Assembly: GCF_902167145.1 (NCBI RefSeq)
Contig: NC_050098.1
Coordinates: forward strand, 81,942,207-82,006,206
DNA length: 64,000 nucleotides
From: Zea mays
Taxonomy: Eukaryota > Streptophyta > Magnoliopsida > Poales > Poaceae
Direction: 5' to 3'
Below are positions 43,430 through 56,118 of the stretch, in pieces; position 1 is the first letter of the stretch; each line of letters opens with the position of its first letter. A program made the position numbers and the translations under genes. The notes beneath the pieces were generated by a model that saw only the letters and a list, made by a program, of their open reading frames with translations, did not search any database and was not told where the DNA came from.

Positions 43430-44912
43430 GTAGATGTGCCTGGTCTCGAGCACAGTGCTATTAACTGTTTGAGCTTCAGACTGCTCCTGAAGATCACGTT
43501 GTTGTTGAGGCCCAAGGTGCCATTCTGGCTGTTGATCATGGTTTGGGGCAGTTGCCATTGGTGGGGGTGGTGGTAATTGAGGCCAGGAGGCTTGGGAGTG
43601 ACTTGTTGAAGCTACAGAAGCCGTAGGCTGTTGATTGCCTACATATTCTGCGATGTATGGAGAATAACACGAAGTAGTATGGAGGACTTGCTTCGGCTGA
43701 CTATGTCGCGCCTCGGCTTCAGCAATATCTTTTTGCTTCTGGATTGTGACCTGGCACGTCCTTGTTGTGTGGCCTTTGTCTTTGCCACAGAAGAGGCAAT
43801 ACAACTTCCTGGGTTGATTACCAAACCTCCCTCCATTGAAGCTTCTTCCTCTTCTACCTCTCGGAGCTGGTGATCTATAAGAAGTCTGCTGCATGCTCGA
43901 AGAATGTGAGTTATGATGGCTGGTCTGAGCATTATTGGCCCTTTCATCCCTGCATTAGAGTTATGGATTAACCTGACATGCCTAAGATGAAGTCTTCCTC
44001 TTAATCCCCTTGTCATTTCAGAAAACATGTATGCTTCCTCCCTTCTTTGGCAGAAATCATTATCGACCCAGATGTACTCATCCATGTTCTGAAGGAGCTT
44101 CTCCAGAGTTTGCGGGGGCTTCCTGGCGAAATATTGGGCTGTAGGTCCTGGCTGAAGCCCCTTGATCATGGCCTCAATGACAATTTCATTGGGCACTGTA
44201 GGCGCTTGTGCTGTCAAACGCAAAAGCCTTCGGACATATGCCTGAAGGTACTCCTCATGGTCTTGCGTGCATTGAAACAAAGCCTGAGCAGTAACTGGCT
44301 TTGTCTGAAAGCCTTGGAAGCTAGTGACTAACATATCCTTGAGCCTCTGCCATGATGTAATTGTTCCTCGCTGAAGGGAGGAATACCAGGTCTAGGACAC
44401 GCTTCTGACTGCCATGACGAAGGACTTTGTCATGACAGCAGCGTTGCCCCCATACGAGGATATTGTTGCCTCGTAACTCATCAAAAATTGCTTTGGATCC
44501 GAGTGTCCATCATACATGGGCAACTGCAGTGGCTTGAAGGATTATGGGCATGGAGTAGCCTGCAATTCTGCTGCCAGAGGAGAAGCATCATCAAAAGTAA
44601 AGTTACCATGATGAAAGTCATTGTACCATTCGTCTTTGTTGAATGAGCTCTCCTGACGAAGCTCCTGTGCTAAGGCCTTCGGTCCTGGTCATCTAGAGTA
44701 AGATGACACATCTCCTCAGCGGCTTCATCAATCTTCTTCTAAAGGTCAGCCGCGCAAAGCATCTTCTCCTTTTTCCTTTGTACTTGCTGATGGATTGCTT
44801 CTAAATCCCTGATTTCCTGGTGAAGCTGCTCCTCCTGAAGAGTTGGGCTGGTGGCCTTTCTCTTTTGGTTCCTGGCCTCTCACAGGGAGAATGTGTCCTT
44901 CTTCGGCAGCAT
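43430..44912 (-). pseudogene. gag of element D (degenerate)
   Basis: Homologous to X gag throughout. The start ATG is at 44912-44910 (MLPKKDTFSL, then a stop). The gag core is at 44040-44334 (FQGFQTKPVTAQALFQ, YVRRLLRLTAQAP, MIKGLQPGPTAQYFARKPPQ). The zinc knuckle is CLFCGKDKGHTTRTC near 43790-43835, and the Gln/Pro-rich tail ends at about 43430. Several frameshifts and stops inactivate it. The unusual CX2CX5HX4C spacing is the same as in X. Confidence 0.8.
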
Positions 44913-44954
44913 GTCAAAGGTGGATGCTTTGCCGAAGGTTGTGGAAGTGAGTTC

Positions 44955-44972
44955 ACCGGAGGTGGCCGCCAA
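44955..44972 (-). other. Primer binding site of element D
   Basis: The minus strand reads TTGGCGGCCACCTCCGGT directly inside the 5' LTR, one change from X. Confidence 0.7.
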
Positions 44973-45612
44973 TGTTGGTTACTTATTCTCAAATGTTGTG
45001 AGTTATGAACAAGGTAACACAATTGTTAATCATTAAGGACCTTCGTCCCTAGAAGCATTTTCTTCTTACGAGTATAATGCTTCTCGGATGAAGGTCAAGA
45101 AGGACACACCTTCATCATATTAATATAAGGATAGTAACACGAGGGAATGAATATGATAGTCATATTATGATAATTCATTTATTCTTTCATTTATAAAACA
45201 TATATAATATAAACAATGTTAATATTACATTGATACCTTCAGCTTGCTCGAAGGCAAGGATGCGAGAGAGTGAGTACAATCCAGCATAAACAGTACGGTG
45301 TTACTGTTCATCTATTTATAGGCACAGAACACAGCCCGAGCAAAAGTAAAAGTATGTCCTTAAAGTTGACACATGATCATAATACAAATTATAAAGGACT
45401 AAGTAGTCTTTTCCTCCTTCGGCTATTATCAACATTCTTCTACTTTGTTGCGAGCCGAAGCTTTTTCGTCTGGCAATAACTTTGGTGTTTACTCTTATCT
45501 TCTTTGAATCCATTTTCATCTCCTAGAAATGAAGCTTCCTGTAATAGCTTATGCTAAAAACAAGTGGTTAATTATGTTTTTGAGGAACTTTGGAAGGAGA
45601 AGGCCCCCAACA
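44973..45612 (-). mobile_element. 5' LTR of element D
   Basis: 640 bp, TGTTGGTTAC...CCCCCAACA, related to X LTRs. TATA box on the minus strand at about 45317-45310 (CTATAAATAG), with a slightly imperfect hairpin (AACAGTA/TACTGTT) at 45289-45308. Confidence 0.85.
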
Positions 45613-48481
45613 ATAGCATCCTTCATGCTCCTTATCTTGTGGTACCTGTTCTTGACTTGGCGTGATTATATCAAGGGTGATCTCATATATGTTCATCGCT
45701 CAGCAAGTGTGAGAAAAGTATGATTTAGCTCACTTATGGTGGGGGCTCAAGTGTAAGGCTTACCAAGGAAAATGGTTAATGCTGAGCATTGATTTTAATA
45801 AGTTGGTCAAAATTTTATTAGTAGTTACTAAATATAAGTGAATACCAACCCAATTAATTAATATATCATAGATGAATAATAAATCCCGCAATGCAATGCA
45901 TGATAGATTAAGTTTAATTCCATAAATTACTGATGTGAGGGTTCGAGCCGCTCTTGACCGTGAGCATGACTGATATACCAGTTTTACAATCTACAGAGGT
46001 TGCACACCTTTACCCACAAGTCATGATCGCTTATTTTCCTCAGGTTGCGCAAATCCTTAAACACTACCAAGGTGAGTAGGCAAGGGCTCACTACGTGGCC
46101 TTTAAAAAGTTCCACTAGTTCGAGAAAACCCGCTACGGTTTCAGGCAGAGGGGGTATAGGAATCCCTCGTCCAAAAAGATATCACAAACAGTTCAACCTA
46201 AGAACCTCCATATACTTGCAGTAACTGCTCCCTGCTTGCCCCTTTCCGGTAAGGTAATCTCTCACTAGCATCCCTAATTAATCAGCCAAGGGCATCCCAT
46301 TCCACCCTTGTGGTAGCACTGTTATCTCGGGTGGTTGCTCCATGTTTCAATTAACAAAATGATCTTATTATGTATCATAATAAAGTCAACAGTAATAAAT
46401 CATAATGGAGCATGAACATGAATCATAAGTAGCATTAATCCCAAAACCAGGTATAGCACTAGCAAGACTACCCAATAATTCATTTATATACAAGGTGTAG
46501 GGTAAACAAAACTAGGTAACCTATTAGGTCCGATCAGCTTAACCTAACAGTGTCACGGTGATTAAATAAACATTATTAGGTCAAAGAATGTGATCATCAA
46601 CACAACTTGCCTTTTTCGTGCAACTCTAGATACTTCTCCAATGCAGGATCTAGGTGCCTCATAACCTCGCTTTGCTATCGCATCAAAACATACAGATAGG
46701 AAAATAATACTTAAAAATAACATTACACCAAATATGGAAACAAACCACACAATAATATTATATGCATCGTAATAAAATCGTAGGTTCGAGAACCACTAAA
46801 TTCGGAACTAAAATGACTTAGTTATGAATTTTCTAAGTTTTCTAGAATCATTTTTATCCTAAAAATCATTTTTAGATTCATTTTATTAAAATAAAATTCC
46901 CTTTGGACGACACCACTATTACCTGAGAACTCAGGGTCTTCTATGCAAGTTTTAGAACTTGTATGCATGTTTCTGTGAACTACCACAGACAGCGGGTTAT
47001 TTTGTAAACAACCTAGGGACTCCTTTGCAAATTGCACGACTGAAGGGGTACAAATAACTCAGAGCCATCCAATCATCGACCGACGACCCACATTAGAAGC
47101 TTGTTAATTCAACCGGTAAGTATTAGCAGCCATTCGATCCCCATCCCACGGTTGACGCTGCCCCTGATTTGGTACACTCCCGAGATCGTAGAATCACTCA
47201 TTAATGGCTAAGATTCACCACGGAAGGGTTATCCCTTATCTCAAATCCTAGCCATATATGCACGGATCCACGACCCATGCATCCTGTTCTTCGTCCCACG
47301 GACAGAGCCCGGCGGTGCACGCCCGGCACGACGGAGGGCCCCTAGAGTCCAACATGCACCATGATCCTGTGCCAGATATCCCCTTGGAAGTTCCTACATG
47401 GAGAGGATGCTATATTGAACAGGGTGGGTGACACCTTACCATTTATCGCACAGTGAGGATCTACTTCCCGTGGTGAGGCGTGGAACCGAGGCATCAATCC
47501 ACTTCGACGAGCAATTGTAGCGATCTCGGCAATGAATGTCCACCACCTCTACCATGGACACCTTCGTCGTGTCATGGCGAAGCTCCTAGGGCACTTTGTT
47601 GGTCCCTGAGCGGCCATGTGGGTAGGATCCACTACGGCGGATTCCCTTTGGTCTTTGTTCGTTCGATAGAGGTGGCTGATCCTCGTGGCGCGTGGTGCCC
47701 CGGCTCACATAAGTTGGAGAGGAGGTGTGGCTAGAGCTTTATATTGGGCGCAAAGGAGTCCGAGCCCACGATCATCGCCGTCAGTTGATTGGTGCCCGGG
47801 GATGTGGTGGTTGTTGTGCATTCGGCTATGAACAAATAAGGGAGAGATAAGCCTGACGACATGGTCCCACTGGTCGGTGATGCGGCCGCCCCGCACGCGA
47901 ATACGCGATGCGTGTGGCTGCCTAACGGGGCCTGCTCGTTGACGCAGTGTGGTTGAGAAAAAGAAAAGGGAAAGGATGAGATGGGCTAGTGGGTGAAGTA
48001 GTGATCAACTGGGTCGGGTGCAGTGTTGAGGGGAATTGGGACGACCACGCAGAATTCGGCCTAGGTGAGCTCTTGTTCTTTTCTTTTTCTGTTTCCTATT
48101 TCTAGTTTTCAAAATTCAAACTAATTCAAGTTTTAGGATTCAAACTAAATGCACACTCATAACTTCAGCATGATGCATAATTATACATATTATTTATATA
48201 TTAACCATTCTTTTAGATAAATATTTTTAAATATAAATAATTCATGAAAGGAGTAATCCACACAAACAATTTATTTCAAACAAAATCTTTCTTTTTTATT
48301 TAAATTTTGAGTTTTTGAATTCACAATCTAGTTTCTAAATTTTGAACACTCAAACTTTAACATTACCACTTATTTAGTTTACAAGAGTAATTCCATATAC
48401 TTAATCCATCTTTAGAAGATATCATAAAAAATTATAGATAATTTTCGTTAAATCACCAAAATAGGCTTTTAGGGTGTTACA
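45613..48481 (-). mobile_element. Diverged A-type LTR (J), partial
   Basis: The plus-strand right end is GGGTGTTACA at 48481, so the minus strand starts TGTAACACCC like the A LTR. The stretch 45950-46340 matches 2020-2420 ('CCGTGAGCATGACTGATATA', 'AACACTACCAAGGTGAGTAG', 'CAAGGGCATCCCATTCCACC'). A GC-rich zone spans about 47100-48060. The left end is truncated where the D LTR begins. It is too diverged from 1377-4982 to be called its partner LTR without alignment. No coding domain seen. Confidence 0.6.
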
Positions 48482-48686
48482 TGGGCCTACCGATTATCGT
48501 ATTTCTCAGCACGTGATTATTATTTTCAAACGCTTGACACAGGTATCCACACGTTAATCCTTATTCTAATTCCGTTCCACAGACACGGCATCCCCCTGGG
48601 ATCCGTGTCCACAGACAATCATAATCTCATTGTCAAAATGAATACAAACCAATCCTTGACCTCACGCGAGTGCTAGAAAAATCACT
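48482..48686 (-). mobile_element. Short fragment of B-family LTR
   Basis: Matches 24310-24515 and 50860-51075 ('CAGGTATCCACAC', 'ACGCGAGTGCTAGAAAAATC'). Both ends are cut: by J on the left and by the LTR of G on the right. Confidence 0.75.
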
Positions 48687-49256
48687 TGTTGGGGGTCTTC
48701 TTCTCCACCGAAGGTCCACAAGACGAAGACACTGTTAGAAAGCAACAACATCGAATGCCAAAGTTACAACCGAAGGACCACAGCTTCGGCTTAAGGTGGC
48801 GTCGAAGGTCAAACATAGAGCCGAGTCGAAAAGGAAAAGACTAGTTAATCCTTGATGATTTATGTTACGATTATGTGTACATGTTAAGGTCATAAATGTA
48901 TTTTTACTCGGGCTGCGTCCCGTGCCTATAAATAGTTGAACAGTACCCTCGTACTGTTCACGCTGGATTGTAATTACTCTCGCGTCAACACCTTCAAACA
49001 AGCCGAAGGTATCAATGAAATATAAATTATGTTAATGTTCATATGTATATCATGAAATAAATATATGAATGAATAACATATATTGTCTCTATGAACTATT
49101 ATTCTCATGAATGATGAAGGTGTGTCCTTCCTGACCATCGTTCGAAGATCGTTATATCCGAAAGGAGATAATGCTTCGAAGGACGAAGATCCTTAATCTA
49201 TAACAATTGTGTTGCCTTGTTCTTGATTCACAGCATTTGAGAACAAGTGACCAACA
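48687..49256 (+). mobile_element. 5' LTR of element G
   Basis: 570 bp. TATAAATA at 48927-48934, then a perfect hairpin GAACAGTAC-CCTC-GTACTGTTC at 48938-48959. Ends directly before the PBS. Confidence 0.85.
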
Positions 49257-49433
49257 TTGGCGCCCACCTCCGGTAAACTCACTTCCATGACTAGGACAAT
49301 GGCTTCGCAAGGTGATCAAGCTATGACACCTTGGGCTACGAAGCTGGTGCTCCCAATCACAGGCGATTCAAGTTCTGAACCAGTCAATAAGAAGCAGAAG
49401 AAGGAAGCACAAATAAGGGTATAGCATGTCGGA

Positions 49434-49872
49434 GTGCAAGGACCCTTCATCAAGTCCCAATGGTCTCATGTATCAATCACATTTTCTCCAGAAGACCTTC
49501 AGCTCAAGGATTACCCCCATAATGATGCCATGGTTATATCATGTGTTATCGAAGGGTTTCTGGTTCACAATGTCCTCCTAGACACGGGTAGTGCAGCAGA
49601 CATTATCTTTGCAAAAGCGTTCAGACAAATTCAAGAACAGGATGACAAAATACATGATGCAACGCATCCCCTGTGTGGCTTTGGAGGAAAGCAAATAGTA
49701 GCACATGGAAAAATAACAATGCCAATCACCTTCGGTTATGTCCATAACACAAGAATAGAGCAAGTTGTATTTGACATTGTAGACATGGATTATCCTTATA
49801 ATGCAATCATTGGACGAGGGACATTGAATGCTTTTGAAGCAATACTTCATCCATCATATCTGTGTATGAAGA
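49434..49872 (+). pseudogene. Aspartic protease fragment of element G
   Basis: The frame shows HNDAMVISCVIEGFLVHNVL, the active-site motif LLDTGSAADIIF, HPLCGFGGKQIVAHG and YPYNAIIGRGTLNAF, the usual order of a retropepsin of the Tat-type gypsy lineage. It stays open to 49872, where the H LTR interrupts it after LHPSYLCMK. No ATG starts the frame, as expected for a piece of gag-pol. RT and integrase are absent from this window. Confidence 0.8.
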
Positions 49873-52800
49873 TGTGGCAGAACCGCCCGAATTATTCCAG
49901 CTTAAGTGCCCAAGTCACGCCTCAAGGGCCGCAACGCACTTAAATCGGAATAAGCCATCAGTCCCTCAGATCGAGTCTAATAAAGCCACTTATCCAGGAT
50001 CAAATACCACTAACTCACTCGATGGTGAGTCACAGAAGAAATACAATAAAACAGGAAACCTCAAATTAAAATACTGGAGTTATTACATAAATCAGAGTTT
50101 TTCAAGTAGCTGATATAAGTTCACAAAATCAACTGTAGTGGATAATCGATATCATCAAAAGCGAGGAATAGGGCAAGGCCTAGCCCACTACTCCTCCTGT
50201 CGGAGTAGCATCCCACTCGACCGTCCAACCCGGTGGCAGGATGGTAGGCCAAGTTACACCATCAACCATATCCTGAAGCGTACCTGCAAAAATTATGCCA
50301 CAAGCAAGGCTGAGTATACTAATACTCAGCTAGACTTACCCGGTGTGAGGAATCTACTCCTCTACCTCTAGACCATGCAGTTGTTTGGCTGAGGGGGTTT
50401 GGTTTGCCAAAATCACTAGTTGAGTCTAAAATCAATTTTTAGCTTTTCAACTTCTTGCATCATTATTTTAGCTAAGTTCGCTCTTTCTAAGCATACATGG
50501 TAACAAGCATTTAATACAATCAACATGTTATCTCATGTATAACCTCATTTCACTTCTTACTCAATGTCGTACAAGGGGTCAAGCAGTCTCATTAGCTGCG
50601 AGAAGTAGACGATTCGAATCGAGTTTAGACCTTGCAAGGTAAACCTAAACACACTACATGTAGGGGCACTCCGTCCCCACACATATCAACCGTCCCCATC
50701 GATTCGCCGTTCGCGGCCAGGCCTCACTGCCTTGGCATACAATGCTCCACTGACCCCAGCTGCCGCTGTACAGTGACCGCACTTGTACCCACCATAGCTA
50801 GCATTGGAGACCCTGTCTCAGGTCGCATGAAGGGTAAAGTCCGTGTCCGGCTTCACTCAGGTACTAGGTTTACCGGTTACCATATTTCCCGACATGTGTT
50901 TAGTACGTTCAAACTCTTGACTCAGGTATCCACACATTAATCCTTAATTCCTTTTCCCATCTCATGGACAAGACATCCTCCCTGGATCCAAGTCCATAGG
51001 CATCATAGATCCTGTTGTCAAGATGAATACAATCAATTCCTGACCTCGCGCGAGTGCTAGAAAAATCACTCGACTTCTACCGAGGTCCTAATTAGCAAAG
51101 CGGCTACTCGACCTAGCATACTAGTATCCATCTCAAAAAGGAATCCTGAGCTCATGCAACTAAAGGTTTCAAGCAACTCCTACACTTAAGTGCACATTTC
51201 AAGCCTACAAACATTAAGTGTAGTAAAGTAGCTTATATAAACGGTTATGCATAAAACCGGGGCTTGCCTTCAAATGCTGGGGCTGCGGGGAGATCCTCGG
51301 TGGCAGTCTCGGGAGCTTGCTCCTGGTCTTCCTCGTGGACAGCTCCTTGCTCAGGGATGAGCACGTACTCTCCATCAGCGAGATTGCAATCTAATGAATG
51401 CAATGAGTAAGATATATGCATGGCAAGATATTTACTTAGGATTTGATGGTGGATGATCAAATTAATAAGGTAGAGTTTATTCTTACTACTGGAGAATTTT
51501 GTGGTATACTTGGCAACTTAGGGTCAGTTTGGTTAAGCTAATTGGTAAGTTTATTTTAGTATTCCACTGATTTTCTTCTTTATTTCTTATGGATATTTTT
51601 AACAATATTCTTAGCTGTAATATTGGGGTAATACTTATTAATCTTTCTAATCCCTCTTTTCTTTTCTATTTCTTTTATGTTGTTAAGGTGGGTTGGAACT
51701 ACAAGATAGCTTAATAAATTTCCAAAAATTTTGCAAAAATTACAGTGGCTTCTTATTGGTGTATAATTATCTGTCTCAAAATTTGGGACTTAAAAAGTGA
51801 GGGGTTCTCTCTGTTCAAAATTATCAAGTGTTAGGGCAAAGGGGGTGTTTTGAACTACAACTCTCTTTTAACAGGGGGTTACCCTCTAAGACTTATTTTT
51901 GCTGGCATTTAGATATTATAACATGACTTTGTACAAATTTTCAGCCACTAATACTTAATAGTTATTTTATTATGATTTTCTAAATTTTCTAGCCAAAGGG
52001 GTGTTTTCTACTACCACTATACTTGAAAAATATCAAACAACAGATTTCTAATTTTTCCTATCTCCTTCTTTGCGCAAGAGCAATCATTCTAGAATTTGGT
52101 AACTTTTTGCTTAAGGGAAGGGTGGTAGGAATTTCTTGAATTAAATGGCCTTTTTCATGAAGTAGGGGCAATGGGTATTACTTTGTAGTTTTTGAATAGG
52201 TTTTGCATTTTTCTCTGGTGGCCTACTTCATTAATAATCTGGTAAAAATTTATTTGCCCACTGTTGCACACTTTTTGGCTTGCTCATGATTTAATTGGAA
52301 TATGGCTCAATATCAAGTTTTATTTGTTCAACCCACTTAAAATGATCGGCTGGGGTGTTTATCATTTTTGGAGTGGTGTTCTAGCAGTTAGGAGTCTACT
52401 GAATTTTTCTTACCAATTTTAAAATTGCTCTTATGTTTTTAATAATGGCTTTTCTAGTTTTATTAGTGCCTAATAAAACATTTCACCTTGGATTTGTTCT
52501 GGACTAGGGATTCTTTTATTTTTCCTAGGCTCTTTATCACTTATGTGGACTTGGAAAAATATTTACATCCACTGTTAATTATTTTCTAGTACCTTTCTTA
52601 TTTTTCCTAAGTTTTGGGCAATTATGGACTTTAATAGATAACCCTGTTTAAATCTTCAATACTTGGGTGCTTAATATTTTTAAACAGTGTCTAAGTGGGG
52701 TTTGAACTTCTACAAATTTTCTTAAGTTCATCACAGAAGCATAACAAATTTTCTTCATTTTAATAAGGTTTGGTCAGTTTCCTTAATTAACTCCAAACTC

Positions 52801-54543
52801 TAAAATTAAAATAGAAAGCACAAGGTTCAGTATTTTTATGTGATAGTTCATAATATTTTGAATCCAGTAAAATTGGTTTGACTAAATTTGGTTGAATATT
52901 TCTCAATATAAAATTTCCTAAGTTCTCTGCTGAATTGAAAAAGAATAAACAGAAATGGTTTAAAGGAAAATGGTTTTGCATCTGGGTCCCTGGCGAAAGG
53001 TTTTAAATGTATTACAGACAGGACCTTGGTTCACCATTCATCTGAGTCTATGACTCTGCAGAAAACCCCCTAGGGTTTTGTGAAATCGAACCCGCGATCC
53101 TTCCCCTAATGGAACATTGACCACGGCGGAAGAAAAGGGCGGAGGGCCTTACCGGCGGCGAGGTTGCTCCGGCGAGGGGTCGGGTGAGGTCCGGGGGTCT
53201 CTAGCGATCCCGTCGAGGTGCGGATCGTTGGCGGTGGTGGTCGAAGTAGGTCAGTCCACGTGCGCAGGCAGGGGAGCTCATCGGCGGTGAGGAATCTGGC
53301 CTAACCAGGGTGGTATAGTTCAATTGAACGGGTCAAGGAAGACATGTGCGCGAGGAATTTGAGAATGGCTCACTGGATTGCTCGGTCTACGCGCGGCTGT
53401 GGGCGACCGAAGTCTGGCGAGGGCGATCCTAGGTCTCCGGTGAGGCTCTGCCGGCTCCGAGGACATGGAAAGCTTCACGGGCCAATGGCGAAGCTAACCG
53501 AGTGACTGGCGCGGCTTGGAAGTGGCTGGAGGGGGCTGGCCGCTGTGGCCGAGGCTCGGGTGGCTTGGTGGGCGGTGGCGCGGCGTGCTCGAGGCGAAGT
53601 CCGGTGAACTTTGGCTCGGGCAGGACTGAAAGCGCGCGGGGAGGTACGGCCGAGGCCTTGGGCTACTTTATAGGCACGGCGCAGTGCACGAGCGGTCGTG
53701 GACCGGCGAGTGCGCGTGGGCATGCAGGGCTGGGCGCGGGTGCGTGAACTGGCGTGAATCGGGCGTGTCAGCCACGATCAAACATGTGGAGCCGCTGTTT
53801 CTGCCCGTGTTCTAACGCCGATTAGGCGCAAATCTTCGCGAATTTGGGCAAGATCGCCGTGAAGGATTTGTTCCCCTGGCTGTGCTTTGTCGTTTGTGTG
53901 TGGATGTTGCGTGGTTTTAGGCTAGGGACAGAGAGTTGTAATGTTGCCAAGTTGCCAGTGTCAGACAGCCGAGTCCCGAGGTCAAACTGCACCCAAATCA
54001 TGTCAAACGGTTTTTGTTTGAGTTCAAACTTCACCAGAGCATGTTCAAGGAAATTTGGCGCCACTTTGATATTTGGACTTTATGGTTTCGAGTTTTGGAA
54101 AATAGGGAACACATCTGAACTTGGGAAAGGGTTCTAAAATTCAGAATTCTGATTTCTGAATTTTCCCATAGGGCCTTAGTTCAAGGGCTGATTTGGGGAT
54201 TTTGAAAAATTCAAATGGCTAAACTTTCTTACTATATTTTGTTGTTTATTTAGTGCACTAAAACTTTGTTATTTGGTCCATATCGGAATTTTGTATTTTT
54301 CCCCAAGTCTTTTCTCAATTTCCCTTTATGTGCTTAAATGGCCCACTTAGGATTATTTAGGGTTTGAGAGCTCTTCTTGCCTTGAGGTGCATGGCATGAT
54401 TAAGGAGATTTTCTTAAGATGAAAAAGACTTACTTAAACCTTTGTTATCAATTTATGATGTCCTTTCCTTAGTTTGGTTCACATGTGATAATGGGTTTGA
54501 GTCAGCTCTAAGGAAAAACCCTAGGTGACACGGGGGTGTCATA
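49873..54543 (-). mobile_element. 3' LTR of element H
   Basis: 4.67 kb, TGTGGCAGAACC...GGGTGTCATA (the final CACA of the family changed to CATA). Contains, in minus-strand order, a TATA box (53672-53667), a GC-rich leader with donor at 53153/53152, an AT-rich stretch, exon-like segment a (51390-51268) and segment b (50283-50180). A plus-strand 102-codon frame at 50632-50940 is shared with the other LTRs but lacks an ATG. Confidence 0.88.
50180..51390 (-). other. LTR-encoded coding exons a and b (H 3' LTR copy)
   Basis: Segment a is 51390-51268 (123 nt), preceded by CATTCATTAG and followed by the GC donor GAAG|GCAAGC. Segment b runs from 50283, after TTTTTGCAG, to a stop at 50182-50180. The in-frame ATG at about 51423 opens the unspliced frame. 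A 12-nt deletion in segment b changes only the last residues and moves the stop; the joint frame is otherwise open. Confidence 0.45.
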
Positions 54544-54561
54544 GCCTTCCCCCCATAAGGG
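54544..54561 (-). other. Polypurine tract of element H
   Basis: The minus strand reads CCCTTATGGGGGGAAGGC directly before the 3' LTR, as in B. Confidence 0.75.
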
Positions 54562-54799
54562 AATCTCGTCCCGAGATTCGGGTCAGAGTCCTCCCAGGGT
54601 GAAGTGAGGGTTAAGGCTTGCTTTAAGTGGGTGATTTATTCATTAAGGTTCTTCTTGGTAAATAGCTCTTCGAATGTCATATTCTTTGCAACTTCAGAAG
54701 GAAGTCCTTTTAATTTTTGTCTTACATTTAGCTCTTTCTATATTAAGATCATTTTTCTAATGTTTTGATTAAAAGGGCAGGGGGAGGGGTTGGGCATGA

Positions 54800-56090
54800 T
54801 TACGTACCAATTTCCTTAGGTAGACAATCGGGGACGTTGGAACGCAGAAATTCCTCAGTCTCCCAAGTAGCCTCTTCTTCTGAGTGATTACTCCATGGGA
54901 TCTTATACATCTTGATCGATTTAGCCCGAGTTGATCTTTCTTTGCAATCCAGAACCTTGGAAGGGTATTCTTGGTACGATAGGTCTGGCTCTATCTCCAA
55001 TTCTGGTTCTGCTATGATCTCAATCGGCAATCGAACACAATTCTTCAGTTGGGATATATGGAATACATTGTGGATGGCAGGCATTTTTGGAGTTAACTTC
55101 AACTTGTATGCCACGGGTCCACATGCTTCTATGATCTCATAAGGTCCAATGTAACGAGGGGCTAACTTGCCTTTGATCCCAAACCTCTGCACTCCCTCGG
55201 TGGAGAGCTTTCCTTCTCTTGTCATGGTAACTCTTCTACCTGGCCTAAGCAGCTTCTAGATTCTTCCTGATTAGTTTGACCTTCCTTTCGGCTTCAGTCA
55301 CTAAGTCAGGTCCGAAAACTCCTTTTTCTCTAGGGTGAGACCAATTGAGGGGTGTTCGACACCTTCTTCCATATAGGGCTTCGAAAGGTGCCATCCTTAG
55401 GCTGGATTGATAACTGTTGTTATAAGCAAACTCTGCCAAGGAGAGGTGCTTATCCTAGTTCTTGCCACAATCGATCGCACAAGCCCTCAGCATATCTTCC
55501 AGGATTTGATTTACCCTCTCGGTCTGACCATCAGTCTGCGGGTGGTAAGCTGAACTTCTGATTAGCTTGGTTCCCAAAGACTCTTGCAGTTGTTCCCAAA
55601 ATCTGGCAACAAATTGGGCTCCTCGATCAGAGACAATGGTCCGGGGCAATCCGTGCAAACACACGATTCGATCAATGTATAGCTCTGCATACTTCTGAGC
55701 CTTAACAGTGGTGTGCACTGGGAGAAAATGTGCCACTTTCGTCAATCGGTCCACAATAACCCAAATTGAATCATGATGACGCGAGGTGTTGGGTAGACCC
55801 ACGATAAAATCCATGCTGATGTCATCCCATTTCCACGAAGGTATAGATAGGGGTTGCAAGGCTCCAGCTAATTTCAAGTGGCTTGCCTTTATCCTCTGAC
55901 ATGTGTCACATTCTGATACATATTGGGCTATCTCCCTCTTCATTCTGGTCCACCAATACAAGGGCTTCATATCATGGTACATTTTGGTGCTTCCTGGATG
56001 CATGGAGAATTTGGAGAGATGGGCCTCATCCAAGATTTTCTTCTTGAGATCCCTATTTCTAGGAACCACCAATATGTTGTCGAACCACAA
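54800..56090 (-). pseudogene. Element H integrase with chromodomain
   Basis: Zinc-binding region HLSKFSMHPGSTKMYHD and CDTCQRIKASH, then the core MDFIVGLPNTSRHHDSIW, IVSDRGAQFVARFWEQL and SSAYHPQTDGQTERVNQ in one frame (55455-56090). A stop there replaces a Trp codon. EFAYNNSYQSS and ALYGRRC follow at 55245-55439, and RYIGPYEIIEACGPVAYKL with the chromodomain (KMYKIPWSNHSEEEATWETEE) at 54800-55225. A short deletion near 55225 removes part of the linker present in B. Better preserved in the core than B. Confidence 0.88.
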
Positions 56091-56118
56091 TATACCCTTT
56101 TCATCTTAGTGGAAACAC

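Larger units (their letters stand above)
32176..45612 (-). mobile_element. Element D: old X-family element, 3' end missing, with nested insertions
   Basis: From right to left: 5' LTR 44973-45612, PBS, degenerate gag 43430-44912, tandem repeats 42921-43260, solo LTR F (37903-42585), antisense gene exons 3 and 2 (37774 to 36776), insertion E (36686 to 33347), and part of antisense exon 1 (33326 to 32178). The 3' LTR, TATA region and start of the antisense gene are missing at the junction with element A. Gene order equals that of X. Many stops and indels mark it as much older. Confidence 0.8.
48687..49872 (+). mobile_element. Element G: X-related element with a protease, truncated
   Basis: The 5' LTR 48687-49256 (TGTTGGGGGTC...GACCAACA) is followed by the PBS TTGGCGCCCACCTCC, a short gag-like start (ATG near 49300, MASQGDQAMTPWATKLVLP) and a protease-like frame from 49434. 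The gag body is missing, so there is an internal deletion of more than 1 kb. It is cut at 49872 by element H; the protease frame runs right up to the H LTR. The shared LTR layout, hairpin and PBS make it a relative of X. Confidence 0.75.

Noticed and set aside
50632..50940. 102-codon frame antisense to the LTR, present in F (41509-41817) and both H LTRs
   Set aside because: It starts with TTG, not ATG, is broken in B, and lies in the proposed intron. Shared presence follows from LTR identity alone.
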